Assembly (NCBI GenBank): GCA_020832005.1
Contig: JAFIFN010000025.1
Location: 1-36,264, forward strand
Length of the DNA: 36,264 bases
From: Gammaproteobacteria bacterium
GTDB taxonomy: Bacteria > Pseudomonadota > Gammaproteobacteria > Steroidobacterales > PWYM01
Direction of reading: 5' to 3'
The notes beneath the pieces are model-generated. The model did not search any database, was not told the origin of the DNA, and worked only from the letters and a program-made list of their open reading frames with translations. This document shows, piece after piece, positions 1 through 8,906 of this stretch; position 1 is the stretch's first letter; each line of letters begins with the position of its first letter. A program made the position numbers and the translations under genes.

Positions 1-73
1 GCGCAAGATTGGGTGCACGCTGGTGGATGGCCTCGATATCGGCAAGTGTTGTGTGTTTGAACCAGATGCTCAT
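1..73 (-). CDS. Hotdog-fold thioesterase, N-terminal fragment (truncated by window edge)
   Basis: Reading the minus strand from an ATG at 73 gives 24 codons that run off the left edge. The peptide begins MSIWFKHTTLADIEAIHQ. That opening resembles the N-terminus of PaaI/YdiI/EntH-type acyl-CoA thioesterases, which typically start M-(S)-I-W-x-x-x-x-T-L-E-x-L. A purine-rich GACGAGGTAATGGC lies just upstream of the ATG and supplies a plausible ribosome binding site. The gene diverges from TonB receptor 1, and the palindrome at 135-149 lies between them. In a CoA-ester pathway such an enzyme would release CoA from stalled or end-product thioesters. Only the N-terminus is visible and no active-site residues can be checked, so the family call is tentative. 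Confidence 0.5.
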   Translation of the reverse strand, partial: MSIWFKHTTLADIEAIHQRAPNLA

Positions 74-134
74 GCCATTACCTCGTCACAGATCAAGCAC
101 GGTGACTATACGACAGGGGCCCGACCACCAGCGC

Positions 135-149
135 ATAACTGGAAGTTAT
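135..149. promoter_or_regulatory. Palindromic operator candidate, copy 1 (ATAA-N7-TTAT)
   Basis: The sequence ATAACTGGAAGTTAT is a perfect inverted repeat (ATAAC-N5-GTTAT). It fits the T-N11-A rule of LysR-type operators. It lies between the thioesterase start at 73 and the TonB receptor start at 270. It differs from the copy at 12651 at only two central bases. The binding protein is inferred, not shown. Confidence 0.65.
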
Positions 150-269
150 CTGGGAAGGCGAAGATGGCCTTTCCTCCCTGTGGCCTGAGCGTGTCACGAT
201 GCATGGGCGACGCTTAAGCGGAGGCCTCTGTGGCCCTGAACCGCGCGATGAGTTTTCCGGGGGAGGAAG

Positions 270-2432
270 ATGAACAAGATCCGCTCGATTGGACTGGTAT
301 CAGGTTCGCTGCCTGTACTGATGGCATTGGTCCTGCTTCCGCAGGGATCGTGGGCCCAGAGGCTGGACGAGATTGTCGTCACGGCGCAAAAGCGCGAGCA
401 GAGCCTGCTCGAGGTACCGATCTCGATCACCGTGATCGGCGGTGAGGCCCTGGATCAATTCGGCATCTCGGACTTCGAGGAGCTTCAGGTTCAGATTCCG
501 AACTTCTACTTCAAGGGCACACCCGCCAATGCCGCGATCTACATTCGCGGCATTGGAACCACTGGCAACGTTCTGGCTTTCGAACAATCGGTTGCGCTGT
601 TCGTCGACGGCATTTACGGAGGTCGGAACAGGCAGTTCCAGCAGCCGTTTCTCGACGTCGAGCGCATCGAGGTTTTGCGCGGCCCCCAGGGCGCGCTGTT
701 CGGTCGAAACACCAGTGCCGGCGCTGTCAACATCACGACGCGCAGGCCGACAGAGGAGTTCGAAGCCTTGGCGAGCGCCGAGTACGAGCTTCGTTATGAC
801 AGCTGGAATATAGGCGGCACGCTGTCCGGGCCTGTCTCCGATGACCTTCAATTGCGCTTCACCGGAGAGTACGGGGAGTCAGGCGGTTACGTCAGGAACA
901 TCGGGATGAACCGGGACGAGCCACAGCGTGACAAGCTTCTGGCGCGCCTCAGCGCGACGTGGCAGGCCACGGACACTGTCGAAGCGTTCGGCAAACTGGA
1001 GTATGCGAAAAGTGATGTCATAGGTGCGGCCTTCGAATTCATTCCGGGGGGAGGCCGCGCGACCTTTGTCAAAAATACCGTGGAAGACCTCGCGCCGATT
1101 GTGGACGAATCGACTGCGCTGAACGCGGTACTGCAGTTCAATATGGCGGTCGGGGATCACGAGCTGATCAGCATCACCGGGTACTCGTCATTCGACTACA
1201 ACAACGCATTCAATATCCAGGCCAGGCAGCCCGAGCGACTCGTCACGCTCGGCGAGGAAGACTTCCGTCAGATCTCGCAGGAGATCCGATTGTTGTCTCC
1301 CCTGGACCGGCCCATCGAGTATGTGCTGGGCCTGTACGCTGACAGAGCCGACATGGAGATATTCCGCGAGTCCATCGTCCGACCTGCGGGGGTCGGCAAT
1401 CCGATGAGCATTACCCGTCGGTGGTTCGATCAGGATACTAATACCTTCTCTGGCTTCGGGCAGGGCACCTGGAACCTGAGCGATAGCTGGCGCGTCACTG
1501 CAGGGCTTCGCTGGACGCGAATGAGCAAGGAGGCGGACCTCGAGCGCACGGTGATTGGCTTCAGTCCTACCGCCCGGACAGACCCTCTGTCGCGCAAGCG
1601 CACGGAGTCCAGGTTCGATCCGTCGTTCAACGTTCAGTGGGACGCTACGGATCGAATGATGTGGTACCTGAGCTATGCCGAAGGCTCAAAGAGCGGTGGT
1701 TTCAACGGAGCTTCCCCGAATGATACCGAGGCCACCTGGGAGTTCGAAGAGGAGTCCTCCGAGTCTTTCGAACTCGGTACCCGCATCGCATTGCCGGGAG
1801 GCTATCTCAATATCACTGGATATCGCGCGACCTACTCGAGCCTGCAGCAGGCTGTGCTGGATATCAATACGGCATCGTTCATCACCGGGAACGCAGGAAA
1901 GGCCCGCAGCCAGGGCGTCGAGGTGGATTCCGCGTGGCGGTTGACCGACGCGCTTCAGGCCACAGCGTCAGGTGCGTATCTGAACGCCAAATACGTCAGT
2001 TACCCGAACGCGCCCTGTGTCTGGCCCAACAACCAGATCTCGGGATGCGCAGAGGACATCGCCGGTACCCGGCTACCTAATGCCCCTCGCTTCACCGGTA
2101 CGCTGGGGCTCAACTGGGACGCACCGGTGACAGCAACCGGGATCCGGCTTCTGGCCGGCATGACCGCAGCCTACCAGGGCACGACGATTCAGCAGCCCAG
2201 CCTCGATCCACTTCTGGTGCAGAGCGCCTACTGGAAGCTCAATGCCAGGCTCGGTCTGGCCGCGCAGAATGACCAGTGGTATGTCACGCTGATCGTGAAG
2301 AATCTGACCGACGAAATCACGGCCGGTTTTATGGCCGAGACGTTCCCCGCCGGAATCAATCCCGCGCTTGACCGGGTTCATCTTCCGGATCCACCCAGAA
2401 CATACACGTTGCAGGCTGGTATGCGATTCTGA
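270..2432 (+). CDS. TonB-dependent outer-membrane receptor 1
   Basis: This 720-residue protein imports a ligand across the outer membrane using TonB energy. The ATG at 270 follows a strong GGGGGAGGAAG ribosome binding site. A signal peptide ends near SWAQ (about residue 30). The mature N-terminus carries the DEIVVTAQKREQSLLEVPI segment usual in this receptor class. The plug follows, with IEVLRGPQGALFGRNTSAG at about residues 132-150, then a long beta-barrel that ends in a C-terminal Phe (AGMRF) as expected for outer-membrane insertion. It is shorter than, and clearly different from, the two receptors at 25190 and 29026. It leads the plus-strand unit that continues with barrel protein A 58 bases downstream. 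The palindrome at 135-149 is 120 bases upstream. The ligand is unknown; the context suggests a bulky organic substrate rather than a siderophore. Confidence 0.93.
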   Translation: MNKIRSIGLVSGSLPVLMALVLLPQGSWAQRLDEIVVTAQKREQSLLEVPISITVIGGEALDQFGISDFEELQVQIPNFYFKGTPANAAIYIRGIGTTGNVLAFEQSVALFVDGIYGGRNRQFQQPFLDVERIEVLRGPQGALFGRNTSAGAVNITTRRPTEEFEALASAEYELRYDSWNIGGTLSGPVSDDLQLRFTGEYGESGGYVRNIGMNRDEPQRDKLLARLSATWQATDTVEAFGKLEYAKSDVIGAAFEFIPGGGRATFVKNTVEDLAPIVDESTALNAVLQFNMAVGDHELISITGYSSFDYNNAFNIQARQPERLVTLGEEDFRQISQEIRLLSPLDRPIEYVLGLYADRADMEIFRESIVRPAGVGNPMSITRRWFDQDTNTFSGFGQGTWNLSDSWRVTAGLRWTRMSKEADLERTVIGFSPTARTDPLSRKRTESRFDPSFNVQWDATDRMMWYLSYAEGSKSGGFNGASPNDTEATWEFEEESSESFELGTRIALPGGYLNITGYRATYSSLQQAVLDINTASFITGNAGKARSQGVEVDSAWRLTDALQATASGAYLNAKYVSYPNAPCVWPNNQISGCAEDIAGTRLPNAPRFTGTLGLNWDAPVTATGIRLLAGMTAAYQGTTIQQPSLDPLLVQSAYWKLNARLGLAAQNDQWYVTLIVKNLTDEITAGFMAETFPAGINPALDRVHLPDPPRTYTLQAGMRF

Positions 2433-2456
2433 CAGGCGCGATTGCGGAATCGCCTG
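2433..2456 (+). other. Intergenic hairpin between TonB receptor 1 and barrel protein A
   Basis: Directly after the receptor stop codon, CAGGCGCGATT pairs with AATCGCCTG across a GCGG loop, leaving a two-base bulge. No T-run follows, so it is not a classical terminator. It may trim or stabilise the mRNA between the two genes. Confidence 0.35.
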
Positions 2457-2490
2457 CCGGAGATCACAAGCCGTGTTCGGAGGATGAGTC

Positions 2491-3225
2491 ATGAGTAACT
2501 CTGTTCAGTTTCGTCGACGAGGACTGCTCTCGGGCATCATGGCCCTGGTGGGCGGTAGCATCGCTTCGCGTGCCGCCAACGCAGAGGAGAAGGCACAGCG
2601 TAATGGGCCTAGAAAGGAAGTTTTGACGATCGATGTAGCAGTGCTGGGTCACACCAACTATGACAATGAAGGCGGTGCGGCCAACCGCCACCCGGATTAT
2701 CGTGACCAGCACCCCGATGAGGCGCGATTTCGCGCTGGATTCCGGCAAAGTGACCTTCGGGGAAGCATGCAGTATCACGAGGGACTGATCTATCCTGGCG
2801 GTACGATTCCGGAACCCAAAGACAAACGTGACGTCAACTGGAACTTCGAACGCGAACCGATCGGCACTTTTTTCGATCGCGGTTGGGTGGTCATCAACAA
2901 CAAGACCGACGGTCCGTATGAGGCCCGACCGGATCCGCATCTGCTATCCCATACAGACTACTATCTGGGCGGAGTTGTCAATGCGGATAACCTGACGCCG
3001 ACCGACATGATCGCAGTCGTTGGTCTTCAGCATGATTCACAGCAGGAAGATCCAAGATTTCTCAGAGCAATCGTCGGCGGCACCGGCCGCTTCGCGAACG
3101 TCCGAGGACAGATGATCCAGCGACCATGGGGTAACAACAGCTCGATTCTTCAAGGTCTGTTCATTCCGAAAGGCATCAAGCCACCTTCGCCGAACTTCCG
3201 AATCGAATTCGAGTTGTGGTTGTAA
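2491..3225 (+). CDS. Tat-exported allene-oxide-cyclase/dirigent-like barrel protein A
   Basis: The ATG at 2491 has a good GGAGG site seven bases upstream and gives 244 residues. The N-terminus holds a twin-arginine signal: FRRRGLLSG, then a hydrophobic stretch, then an Ala-x-Ala type site near AANA (about residues 29-32). The mature part contains VGGTGRFANVRGQM (about residues 194-207), which matches the conserved GGTG-x-F/Y-x-x-x-R-G signature of plant dirigent proteins and allene-oxide-cyclase barrels. Proteins of this fold are small, cofactor-free beta-barrels that steer cyclisation or coupling reactions. Barrel protein B is a near copy, with about 23 differences in roughly 203 mature residues by hand alignment, and C is a more distant paralogue. 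The position directly after a TonB receptor suggests a periplasmic role on an imported compound. The fold call is by motif and the function is unknown. Confidence 0.8.
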   Translation: MSNSVQFRRRGLLSGIMALVGGSIASRAANAEEKAQRNGPRKEVLTIDVAVLGHTNYDNEGGAANRHPDYRDQHPDEARFRAGFRQSDLRGSMQYHEGLIYPGGTIPEPKDKRDVNWNFEREPIGTFFDRGWVVINNKTDGPYEARPDPHLLSHTDYYLGGVVNADNLTPTDMIAVVGLQHDSQQEDPRFLRAIVGGTGRFANVRGQMIQRPWGNNSSILQGLFIPKGIKPPSPNFRIEFELWL

Positions 3226-3417
3226 AGGCAGGTTGGGCGGCTTAACCGAAGCGCTTTGCGAGCGTGCGAGGACAGGGCCACGAATCTGGCTGAGGCGGCT
3301 AGAGAACACAGTCGCTGACCGGCAGGGTTATGGCCTGCATCCAAGATGTAATTGGTTGGCTGAACGTGCCGCTGGCAGTATGGCTGCTCAATCGGGTGGT
3401 TTCGCCTGGAGACTCGT

Positions 3418-4056
3418 ATGGCCCACATAAAGCCCCGGGATCGATCCGAAGTGCCGGACCTGGAAGCGCAGTTCGCACAGTTCGAGTCCATGGCCGGATT
3501 CGTACCCAACAGCCTGCTGACCATGGCCCATCACCCGCCGATCCTGCGTGGCTATATGCAGTTGGGCCACGCGGTCATGAATACCGGCACTGTCGACGCA
3601 GGACTCAAGCGTCTGGTGGCGCTTGTGGCCAGCACAGCAGCCGGTTGTCGATACTGCCAGGGTCATATGGCAACGTTTGCGGCGTTTTCAGGCAGTTCGC
3701 CTGAGGCGCTCGAGCGCGTTTGGCGCTTTGAATTCGACACAGATTTCTCGCCTGCCGAGAAGGCCGCGCTGCGCCTGGCGCGGGATGCTGCGCAAGTACC
3801 CAATGCTGTGGAAGCGGAACACTTCGTGGATCTCAGTCCGCACTTCACCGATGCGCAGATCGTAGAGCTGGTCGGTGTGATAGCCATGTTCGGATTTCTC
3901 AACCGCTGGAACGACACGATGGCAACGACACTGGAAGCCTTGCCCATGAAGGCCGCCAGCCAGGGCATCGGCAAGTCAGGTTGGACGGCCGGCAAGCATG
4001 TTGCCGAGGATTCCGCGCCGGCGGCGCCAGCAAGTCCAGACTCGAAGAGAAACTGA
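3418..4056 (+). CDS. AhpD/carboxymuconolactone-decarboxylase-family protein
   Basis: This 212-residue protein starts at an ATG preceded by CTGGAG. It shows the AhpD-like signature GCRYCQGHM, with Cys77, Cys80 and His83 forming the redox C-x-x-C-x-x-H centre. The second helical part (FSPAEKAALRLARDAA, then LVGVIAMFGFLNRWND) is typical of peroxidase-related and carboxymuconolactone-decarboxylase-family proteins. Such proteins reduce peroxides by a thiol relay or, without cysteines, decarboxylate lactones; the intact cysteines favour the redox role. The C-terminal tail of about 20 residues is Ala/Pro-rich and probably disordered. The MFS gene starts one base after its stop, so the two are translationally coupled. 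The 192-base gap before it shows no gene or clear regulatory site. Confidence 0.8.
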   Translation: MAHIKPRDRSEVPDLEAQFAQFESMAGFVPNSLLTMAHHPPILRGYMQLGHAVMNTGTVDAGLKRLVALVASTAAGCRYCQGHMATFAAFSGSSPEALERVWRFEFDTDFSPAEKAALRLARDAAQVPNAVEAEHFVDLSPHFTDAQIVELVGVIAMFGFLNRWNDTMATTLEALPMKAASQGIGKSGWTAGKHVAEDSAPAAPASPDSKRN

Positions 4057-4057
4057 C

Positions 4058-5329
4058 GTGATCAAATCAGGCACGACTTCGCGGGTGTTTTACGGCTGGG
4101 TCAACGTGCTCGTGGCCGGTATCGGCCACATGACCAGCGTATCGGCACTCGTGTTCTTCACCTTTGGTGTGTTCCTGGCGCCGCTGCAGCAGGAATTCGG
4201 CTGGTCGCGCACCGCGATTTCCGCGGCGCTGATTGCCGCGGTCAGCGCGACAATCATCATGCAGCCACTGGCGGGTTACTGGAGTGACCGCATCGGGCCC
4301 AAGCGCATCATTCTTGCGTCCATCGTGGGCTTCAATATCGTCTTCGCCTCGATGTATTTCCTCACGCCCAGTATCTGGCACCTGTATCTGATGTTCGCTC
4401 TGCTGACCACAACCGGGGCAGGGACCTCGCCGATCACCTACTGCAAGGTGATCACGGAGTGGTTCACGGAGCGCCGGGGACTGGCGCTGTGCCTGAGCCT
4501 GCTCGGCGTCGGCCTGGGTGCAAGCCTGGCACCGGTACTCGCGAACACCTTGATCGAACAGTTCGGCTGGCGGATGGCTTACGTAGGACTGGCGGCGATT
4601 GGTTTCACCCTGAGCTTTCCGCTGATCGCACTGTTCCTGGTTAACGCACCGCGTGACCGGGGTATGCAGCCTTATGGTCACGATCGCCAGCTGGAGGTCA
4701 TGCCGGATAATTATGGGCTGGGTGCGGCCCAGGCCCGGCGTACCTTGAACTTCTGGGTGCTCATCATTGTTTTCCTGCTGGCCGGGGTGACCTTGAACGG
4801 CACGATGCTGCACATGGTGCCGATGCTCATCGACTCCGGCGTGTCTGCACAGACTGCGGCCATGACGGCCGGCTTGCTCGGTGTCTCGCTGATGGTAGGG
4901 CGCGTCATTGCCGGGTTGTGCCTGGACCGGTTTTTCGGGCCGCACGTGGCGCTGGTCTTCATGACTCTGCCCATCATTGGCCTGGGGATCTTTCTTGGTG
5001 ATGGCACCGGTGTGCTGGTCTATGTTGCCGCCATCAGCATCGGCCTGGCGCTTGGCGCGGAGATCGATATCGTGGCCTACTTCGTCGGACGCTATTTCGG
5101 TATCCGTGCTTACAGCCAGATCTATGGCTTCATATTTGCAGCCTTCTCGGTGGGTACCGCCACGGGGCCGATCATCATGGGTGTCGTCTACGATACCACC
5201 GGCAGTTACCAGGGTGCTCAGATCGCCTTTATCGGCATACTGCTGTTATGTTGCTTCATGCTTTCACGTCTGAGCGCCTATCCGGAGTGGGGCGTACGCG
5301 AAGACCAGACCCTCGATGCCAGGGCATGA
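4058..5329 (+). CDS. MFS transporter (monocarboxylate/oxalate-formate antiporter-like)
   Basis: The protein has about 423 residues and roughly 12 hydrophobic segments. I place the start at the GTG at 4058, directly after the stop of the AhpD-like gene. A longer in-frame start at 3998 would add an Arg-rich stretch that lies inside the upstream gene and does not resemble an MFS N-terminus. The real N-terminus, with FYGWVNVLVAGIGHM, matches the opening helix of the OFA/MCT-type major facilitator branch. The loop between helices 2 and 3 carries GYWSDRIGPKRI, the usual MFS D-R-x-G-x-(K/R)-(R/K) motif. These carriers move organic acids across the inner membrane, so uptake of a carboxylated substrate or intermediate is the likely job. 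It sits between the AhpD-like gene and the 2-oxoacid oxidoreductase. Confidence 0.88.
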   Translation: MIKSGTTSRVFYGWVNVLVAGIGHMTSVSALVFFTFGVFLAPLQQEFGWSRTAISAALIAAVSATIIMQPLAGYWSDRIGPKRIILASIVGFNIVFASMYFLTPSIWHLYLMFALLTTTGAGTSPITYCKVITEWFTERRGLALCLSLLGVGLGASLAPVLANTLIEQFGWRMAYVGLAAIGFTLSFPLIALFLVNAPRDRGMQPYGHDRQLEVMPDNYGLGAAQARRTLNFWVLIIVFLLAGVTLNGTMLHMVPMLIDSGVSAQTAAMTAGLLGVSLMVGRVIAGLCLDRFFGPHVALVFMTLPIIGLGIFLGDGTGVLVYVAAISIGLALGAEIDIVAYFVGRYFGIRAYSQIYGFIFAAFSVGTATGPIIMGVVYDTTGSYQGAQIAFIGILLLCCFMLSRLSAYPEWGVREDQTLDARA

Positions 5330-5380
5330 GCCAGGTGCCAGTTTACGCGGGTACGCAGGCCCGGAGACGGCCGTGCCGCG

Positions 5381-8300
5381 GTGGCCGCTGACATGGATGT
5401 ACCAACGAAACTGCGCGAGGTAACGCTCGCCGACAAGTACACCCTGCGAAAGGGTGCGGCGCTGCTGTCGGGCACCCAGGCGCTGGTCCGGCTGCTGCTC
5501 GAGCAGCATGCGCGTGATGCCGATGCGGGCCTGAACACGGCCGGGTTCGTGAGCGGCTATCGTGGCTCACCGCTGGGCGGGTATGACCAGGCCCTGTGGG
5601 GTGCCGGGGACGCACTGGGCATGGCGAACATCGTGTTCCAGCCCGGTGTCAATGAAGACCTTGCCGCCACGGCCGTGTGGGGGACGCAGCAGGCGCCGCT
5701 GCTGCCGGGCTGTCGATATGACGGCGTATTCGCCCTGTGGTATGGCAAGGGTCCGGGCGTCGATCGCTCCGGAGACCCGATAAAGCACGGCAACCGGATG
5801 GGCACCTCCCGCCATGGCGGCGTGCTGCTGGCCGTGGGCGATGATCATCCGGGGAAGTCTTCGACCGTCGCGCACCAGAGCGAACAGGCGCTCGCGGCCA
5901 ATGGCGTACCAGTGCTGTATCCGGCGTCTGTGCAGGAGATCATCGATCTGGGCCTGCACGGCTTCGCGTTGAGCAGATTCTCCGGGCTCTGGGTGGCGCT
6001 GAAGTGCGTGAACGAGACTGTCGAGAGCACCGCGACGGTCACGCTGGCGCCGGATCGGCCAAGCATCGTGCAGCCGCCGGACATTGAACTGCCGCCCGAA
6101 GGTCTGCATGGGCGATTGGTATTCGCACCGGCCGGCGACGAGCGGCGACTGGTGCGCTACAAGCTGCCCGCGGCGCAAGCCTACGTACGGGCCAATCGAC
6201 TCGACCGTGCGGAATTTGATCATGCCGGTGGACTGGGCATCGTCACGGCGGGCAAGGCCTACAGTGATGTCATGGAGGCGCTGCGGCTGCTGGGGATAGA
6301 TCGCCAGCTCGCGCGTTCGCTGGGCGTGGATGTCTACAAGGTGGCGATGATCTGGCCACTCGAGCCGTCCGGTGTCACCGACTTCGCCCGTGGTCGCTCG
6401 CGCGTGCTGGTGGTCGAGGAAAAGGACGGCATCATCGAGCCGCAGCTCGCCCGCGCGCTGTTCAACCTGCCACACGAGCAGCGTCCGTGCCTGGTCGGCA
6501 AGCACGATGAGCATGGCGCGGTCCTGATCAGCGCCGATGAGTCGCTGGCACCGATGACGCTGGCGCACCTGGTCATCGAGCAGCTTGTGGCCATCGGCGT
6601 CGACGTGTCCGCACTGCGCGCCCGGCTGCCGGAGTCCCCGGCGGCCCTGCAGCCGCTGCCCCCGGCGGGCGTACGGGTGCCGTACTTCTGCGCCGGCTGC
6701 CCGCACAACACCTCGACGCATGTGCCCGAGGGCAGCCTGGCCATGTCCGGCATCGGCTGTCACACCATGGCGATACATATGGAGCGCGACACGCTGCCGC
6801 CCACGCACATGGGCGGCGAAGGCATGAACTGGACAGGCATCCAGCCGTTTACCGACATGCCCCATGTGTTCCAGAACCTTGGTGACGGCACCTACTTCCA
6901 CTCGGGCCTGCTGGCCATTCGCGGCGCGGTCACCGCCGGCGTGAATATCACCTACAAGCTGCTGGTCAATGACGCGGTCGCGATGACCGGAGGTCAGCCT
7001 GTGGAAGGCGGCCTTGGTATTGGCGAGATTGCCAGGCAGCTGCTCGCCGAGCGCGTGGCTCAGGTCGTGGTGGTCAGTGATGCGCCGGAGCGTCATCGCA
7101 GCGGTCTGCCGGCCGGTGTCGAGGTGTTTCACCGCGACCGGCTGATGGGGGTTCAGGCGAAGCTGCGCGACACGCCAGGCGTGACTGCGCTGATCTACGA
7201 ACAGGGCTGCGCTGCCGAAAAACGTCGGCACCGCAAGCGTGGCACGATGCCAGAGCCCGATCGTCGCGTATTCATCAATCCACTGGTCTGTGAAGGCTGT
7301 GGCGACTGCAGCGTGAAGTCCAACTGTGTCGCCGTCGAGCCCGAAGAAACTGAGCTCGGGCGGAAGCGGCGCATCGACCAGGCCGCCTGCAACAAGGACT
7401 ACAGCTGTGTGAAGGGCTTCTGTCCTTCCTTCCTGTTGATCGACGGCGGGCAACTGCGCCGCGGCACAGGTGCCCCCGGCGCGGCAGCGGGTGACGCGGC
7501 CATCCCGGAACCGCCCGTCACCGCTGAGCAGGCGCACGCCGATATCCTGCTGACCGGCGTGGGCGGGACCGGCGTGGTCACGGTCGGTGCGCTGCTGTGC
7601 ATGGCTGCGCACCTGGAGGGGCGCAGCGCCAACGTTTTCGACATGACAGGGTTGGCGCAGAAGGGCGGCGCGGTGTACAGCCATATTCGCATCGCAGCTG
7701 CCGGGGAGTCACTGGCAGCGGCACGTATTCCCGCGGGTACGGCGACGCTGGTGCTGGGCTGCGACCTGGTGGTCACAGCCAGTGATGAGGCGCTGGCCAC
7801 GGTCACTCCGGGTCTCACGCACATCGCGCTCAACATGCATCGGGTGCCTACCGCCGGGTTTCAGCGCGACCCCGACATCGATTTCGCCACCGGCCAGCTG
7901 CTCGAGCGTATCCAGGCGCGTGCGGGTGCGCAGGCGGTGGCCCAGGTCGAGGCCACGCGCGCAGCCACGCAACTCACCGGCAATGCGCTGGGCGCGAACC
8001 TGTTCCTGCTCGGTTTCGCCCTGCAGCGTGGCTGGGTGCCGGTCTCGAGCCAGGCCTTGCGTCAAGCCATCGAGCTCAACGGCGTGGCTGTCCAGGCCAA
8101 TCTGCGCGCGCTGGCGCTGGGACGACGCGCCGCACACGAGCCGGACTGGCTGGACGCGCAGCTCGGTGCACCGAGCGACGCTGCGGCGGCAGGCACGTCG
8201 GGCGATGAAGAGGCCCTGGCGCGATTGATAGAACATCGTGCGGCGTTTCTGACCGACTACCAGAACGCAGCCTATGCCCAACGCTATCGACAGCAGCTTG

Positions 8301-8869
8301 AACGCGTGCGCGAGTCCGAGCAGAAGGTATCGCCCGGCTCGGTGCAGCTGACCGATGCCGTGGCCCGCACGCTGTTCAGACTGATGGCCTACAAGGATGA
8401 GTATGAAGTTGCCAGGCTGCATCTTCATCACGAAGCCCGTGCCCGCCTCGAGGGTGAATTCGAGGGTGACTATCGTGTCCGGGTGCTGCTTGCACCCCCG
8501 CTTCTGGCGCGGCGGGATGCAGACACCGGCGAGCCGCGCAAGATCGAGTTCGGCAGCTGGATTTTCGCGGTCTTCCGCCCGCTGGCCGCGCTGAAGATTC
8601 TGCGTGGAACCTGGCTCGATCCCTTCGGCTACACCGCCGAGCGGCGTATGGAGCGCGGCCTGATTCGTCGCTTCGAGCAGACCTGCGAGCGCATCGCGGC
8701 CGGGCTGAATCCAGACACACTCCCGGTTGCCGTAGAGCTGGCCAGGCTGCCCTTCGGCATACGCGGTTTCGGTCACGTGAAGCAACGCAACCTGAGCGCG
8801 GTAGACCAGCAATGGCGGGAACTGTTGCAACGATTCGAGCCCGATCAAGGCCGCAGGGATACGCCATGA
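5381..8869 (+). CDS. Fused 2-oxoacid (indolepyruvate-type):ferredoxin oxidoreductase
   Basis: This protein of about 1160 residues joins the IorA-type and IorB-type parts in one chain. Such enzymes oxidatively decarboxylate a 2-oxoacid with CoA to an acyl-CoA, passing electrons to ferredoxin. The N-terminal part holds GFVSGYRGSPLGGYDQAL, typical of the pyrimidine-binding domain. The thiamine diphosphate site is GDGTYFHSG (Gly501-Asp502-Gly503) followed by NITYKLLVND. An iron-sulfur motif has Cys637, Cys640, Cys643 and Cys649, and a further cysteine cluster follows in SCVKGFCPS. The gamma-type domain starts at LLTGVGGTGVVTVG (about residue 722). The start is uncertain: GTG at 5381 or ATG at 5393, neither with a strong ribosome binding site. 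The acyl-CoA dehydrogenase follows 37 bases later. The substrate could be an aryl- or alkyl-pyruvate made during ring degradation. Confidence 0.92.
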   Translation: MAADMDVPTKLREVTLADKYTLRKGAALLSGTQALVRLLLEQHARDADAGLNTAGFVSGYRGSPLGGYDQALWGAGDALGMANIVFQPGVNEDLAATAVWGTQQAPLLPGCRYDGVFALWYGKGPGVDRSGDPIKHGNRMGTSRHGGVLLAVGDDHPGKSSTVAHQSEQALAANGVPVLYPASVQEIIDLGLHGFALSRFSGLWVALKCVNETVESTATVTLAPDRPSIVQPPDIELPPEGLHGRLVFAPAGDERRLVRYKLPAAQAYVRANRLDRAEFDHAGGLGIVTAGKAYSDVMEALRLLGIDRQLARSLGVDVYKVAMIWPLEPSGVTDFARGRSRVLVVEEKDGIIEPQLARALFNLPHEQRPCLVGKHDEHGAVLISADESLAPMTLAHLVIEQLVAIGVDVSALRARLPESPAALQPLPPAGVRVPYFCAGCPHNTSTHVPEGSLAMSGIGCHTMAIHMERDTLPPTHMGGEGMNWTGIQPFTDMPHVFQNLGDGTYFHSGLLAIRGAVTAGVNITYKLLVNDAVAMTGGQPVEGGLGIGEIARQLLAERVAQVVVVSDAPERHRSGLPAGVEVFHRDRLMGVQAKLRDTPGVTALIYEQGCAAEKRRHRKRGTMPEPDRRVFINPLVCEGCGDCSVKSNCVAVEPEETELGRKRRIDQAACNKDYSCVKGFCPSFLLIDGGQLRRGTGAPGAAAGDAAIPEPPVTAEQAHADILLTGVGGTGVVTVGALLCMAAHLEGRSANVFDMTGLAQKGGAVYSHIRIAAAGESLAAARIPAGTATLVLGCDLVVTASDEALATVTPGLTHIALNMHRVPTAGFQRDPDIDFATGQLLERIQARAGAQAVAQVEATRAATQLTGNALGANLFLLGFALQRGWVPVSSQALRQAIELNGVAVQANLRALALGRRAAHEPDWLDAQLGAPSDAAAAGTSGDEEALARLIEHRAAFLTDYQNAAYAQRYRQQLERVRESEQKVSPGSVQLTDAVARTLFRLMAYKDEYEVARLHLHHEARARLEGEFEGDYRVRVLLAPPLLARRDADTGEPRKIEFGSWIFAVFRPLAALKILRGTWLDPFGYTAERRMERGLIRRFEQTCERIAAGLNPDTLPVAVELARLPFGIRGFGHVKQRNLSAVDQQWRELLQRFEPDQGRRDTP

Positions 8870-8906
8870 CGAGGTCTGGCCGGATCACAGCGAGGCGCAA
8901 TCCCTC

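Noticed and set aside
3226-3417. Possible small gene or regulatory RNA between barrel protein A and the AhpD-like gene
   Set aside because: No frame with a ribosome binding site or family pattern and no convincing stem-loop with a T-run was found.
4705-4720. ATAATTATGGG inside the MFS gene, similar to the operator right half
   Set aside because: The arms abut without the seven-base spacer and it lies within a coding region.
5567-7684. A 705-residue open frame on the minus strand
   Set aside because: It lies wholly antisense to the 2-oxoacid oxidoreductase, whose motifs are clear. Its translation is His/Arg/Gln-rich without any domain pattern, as expected for a GC-rich shadow frame.
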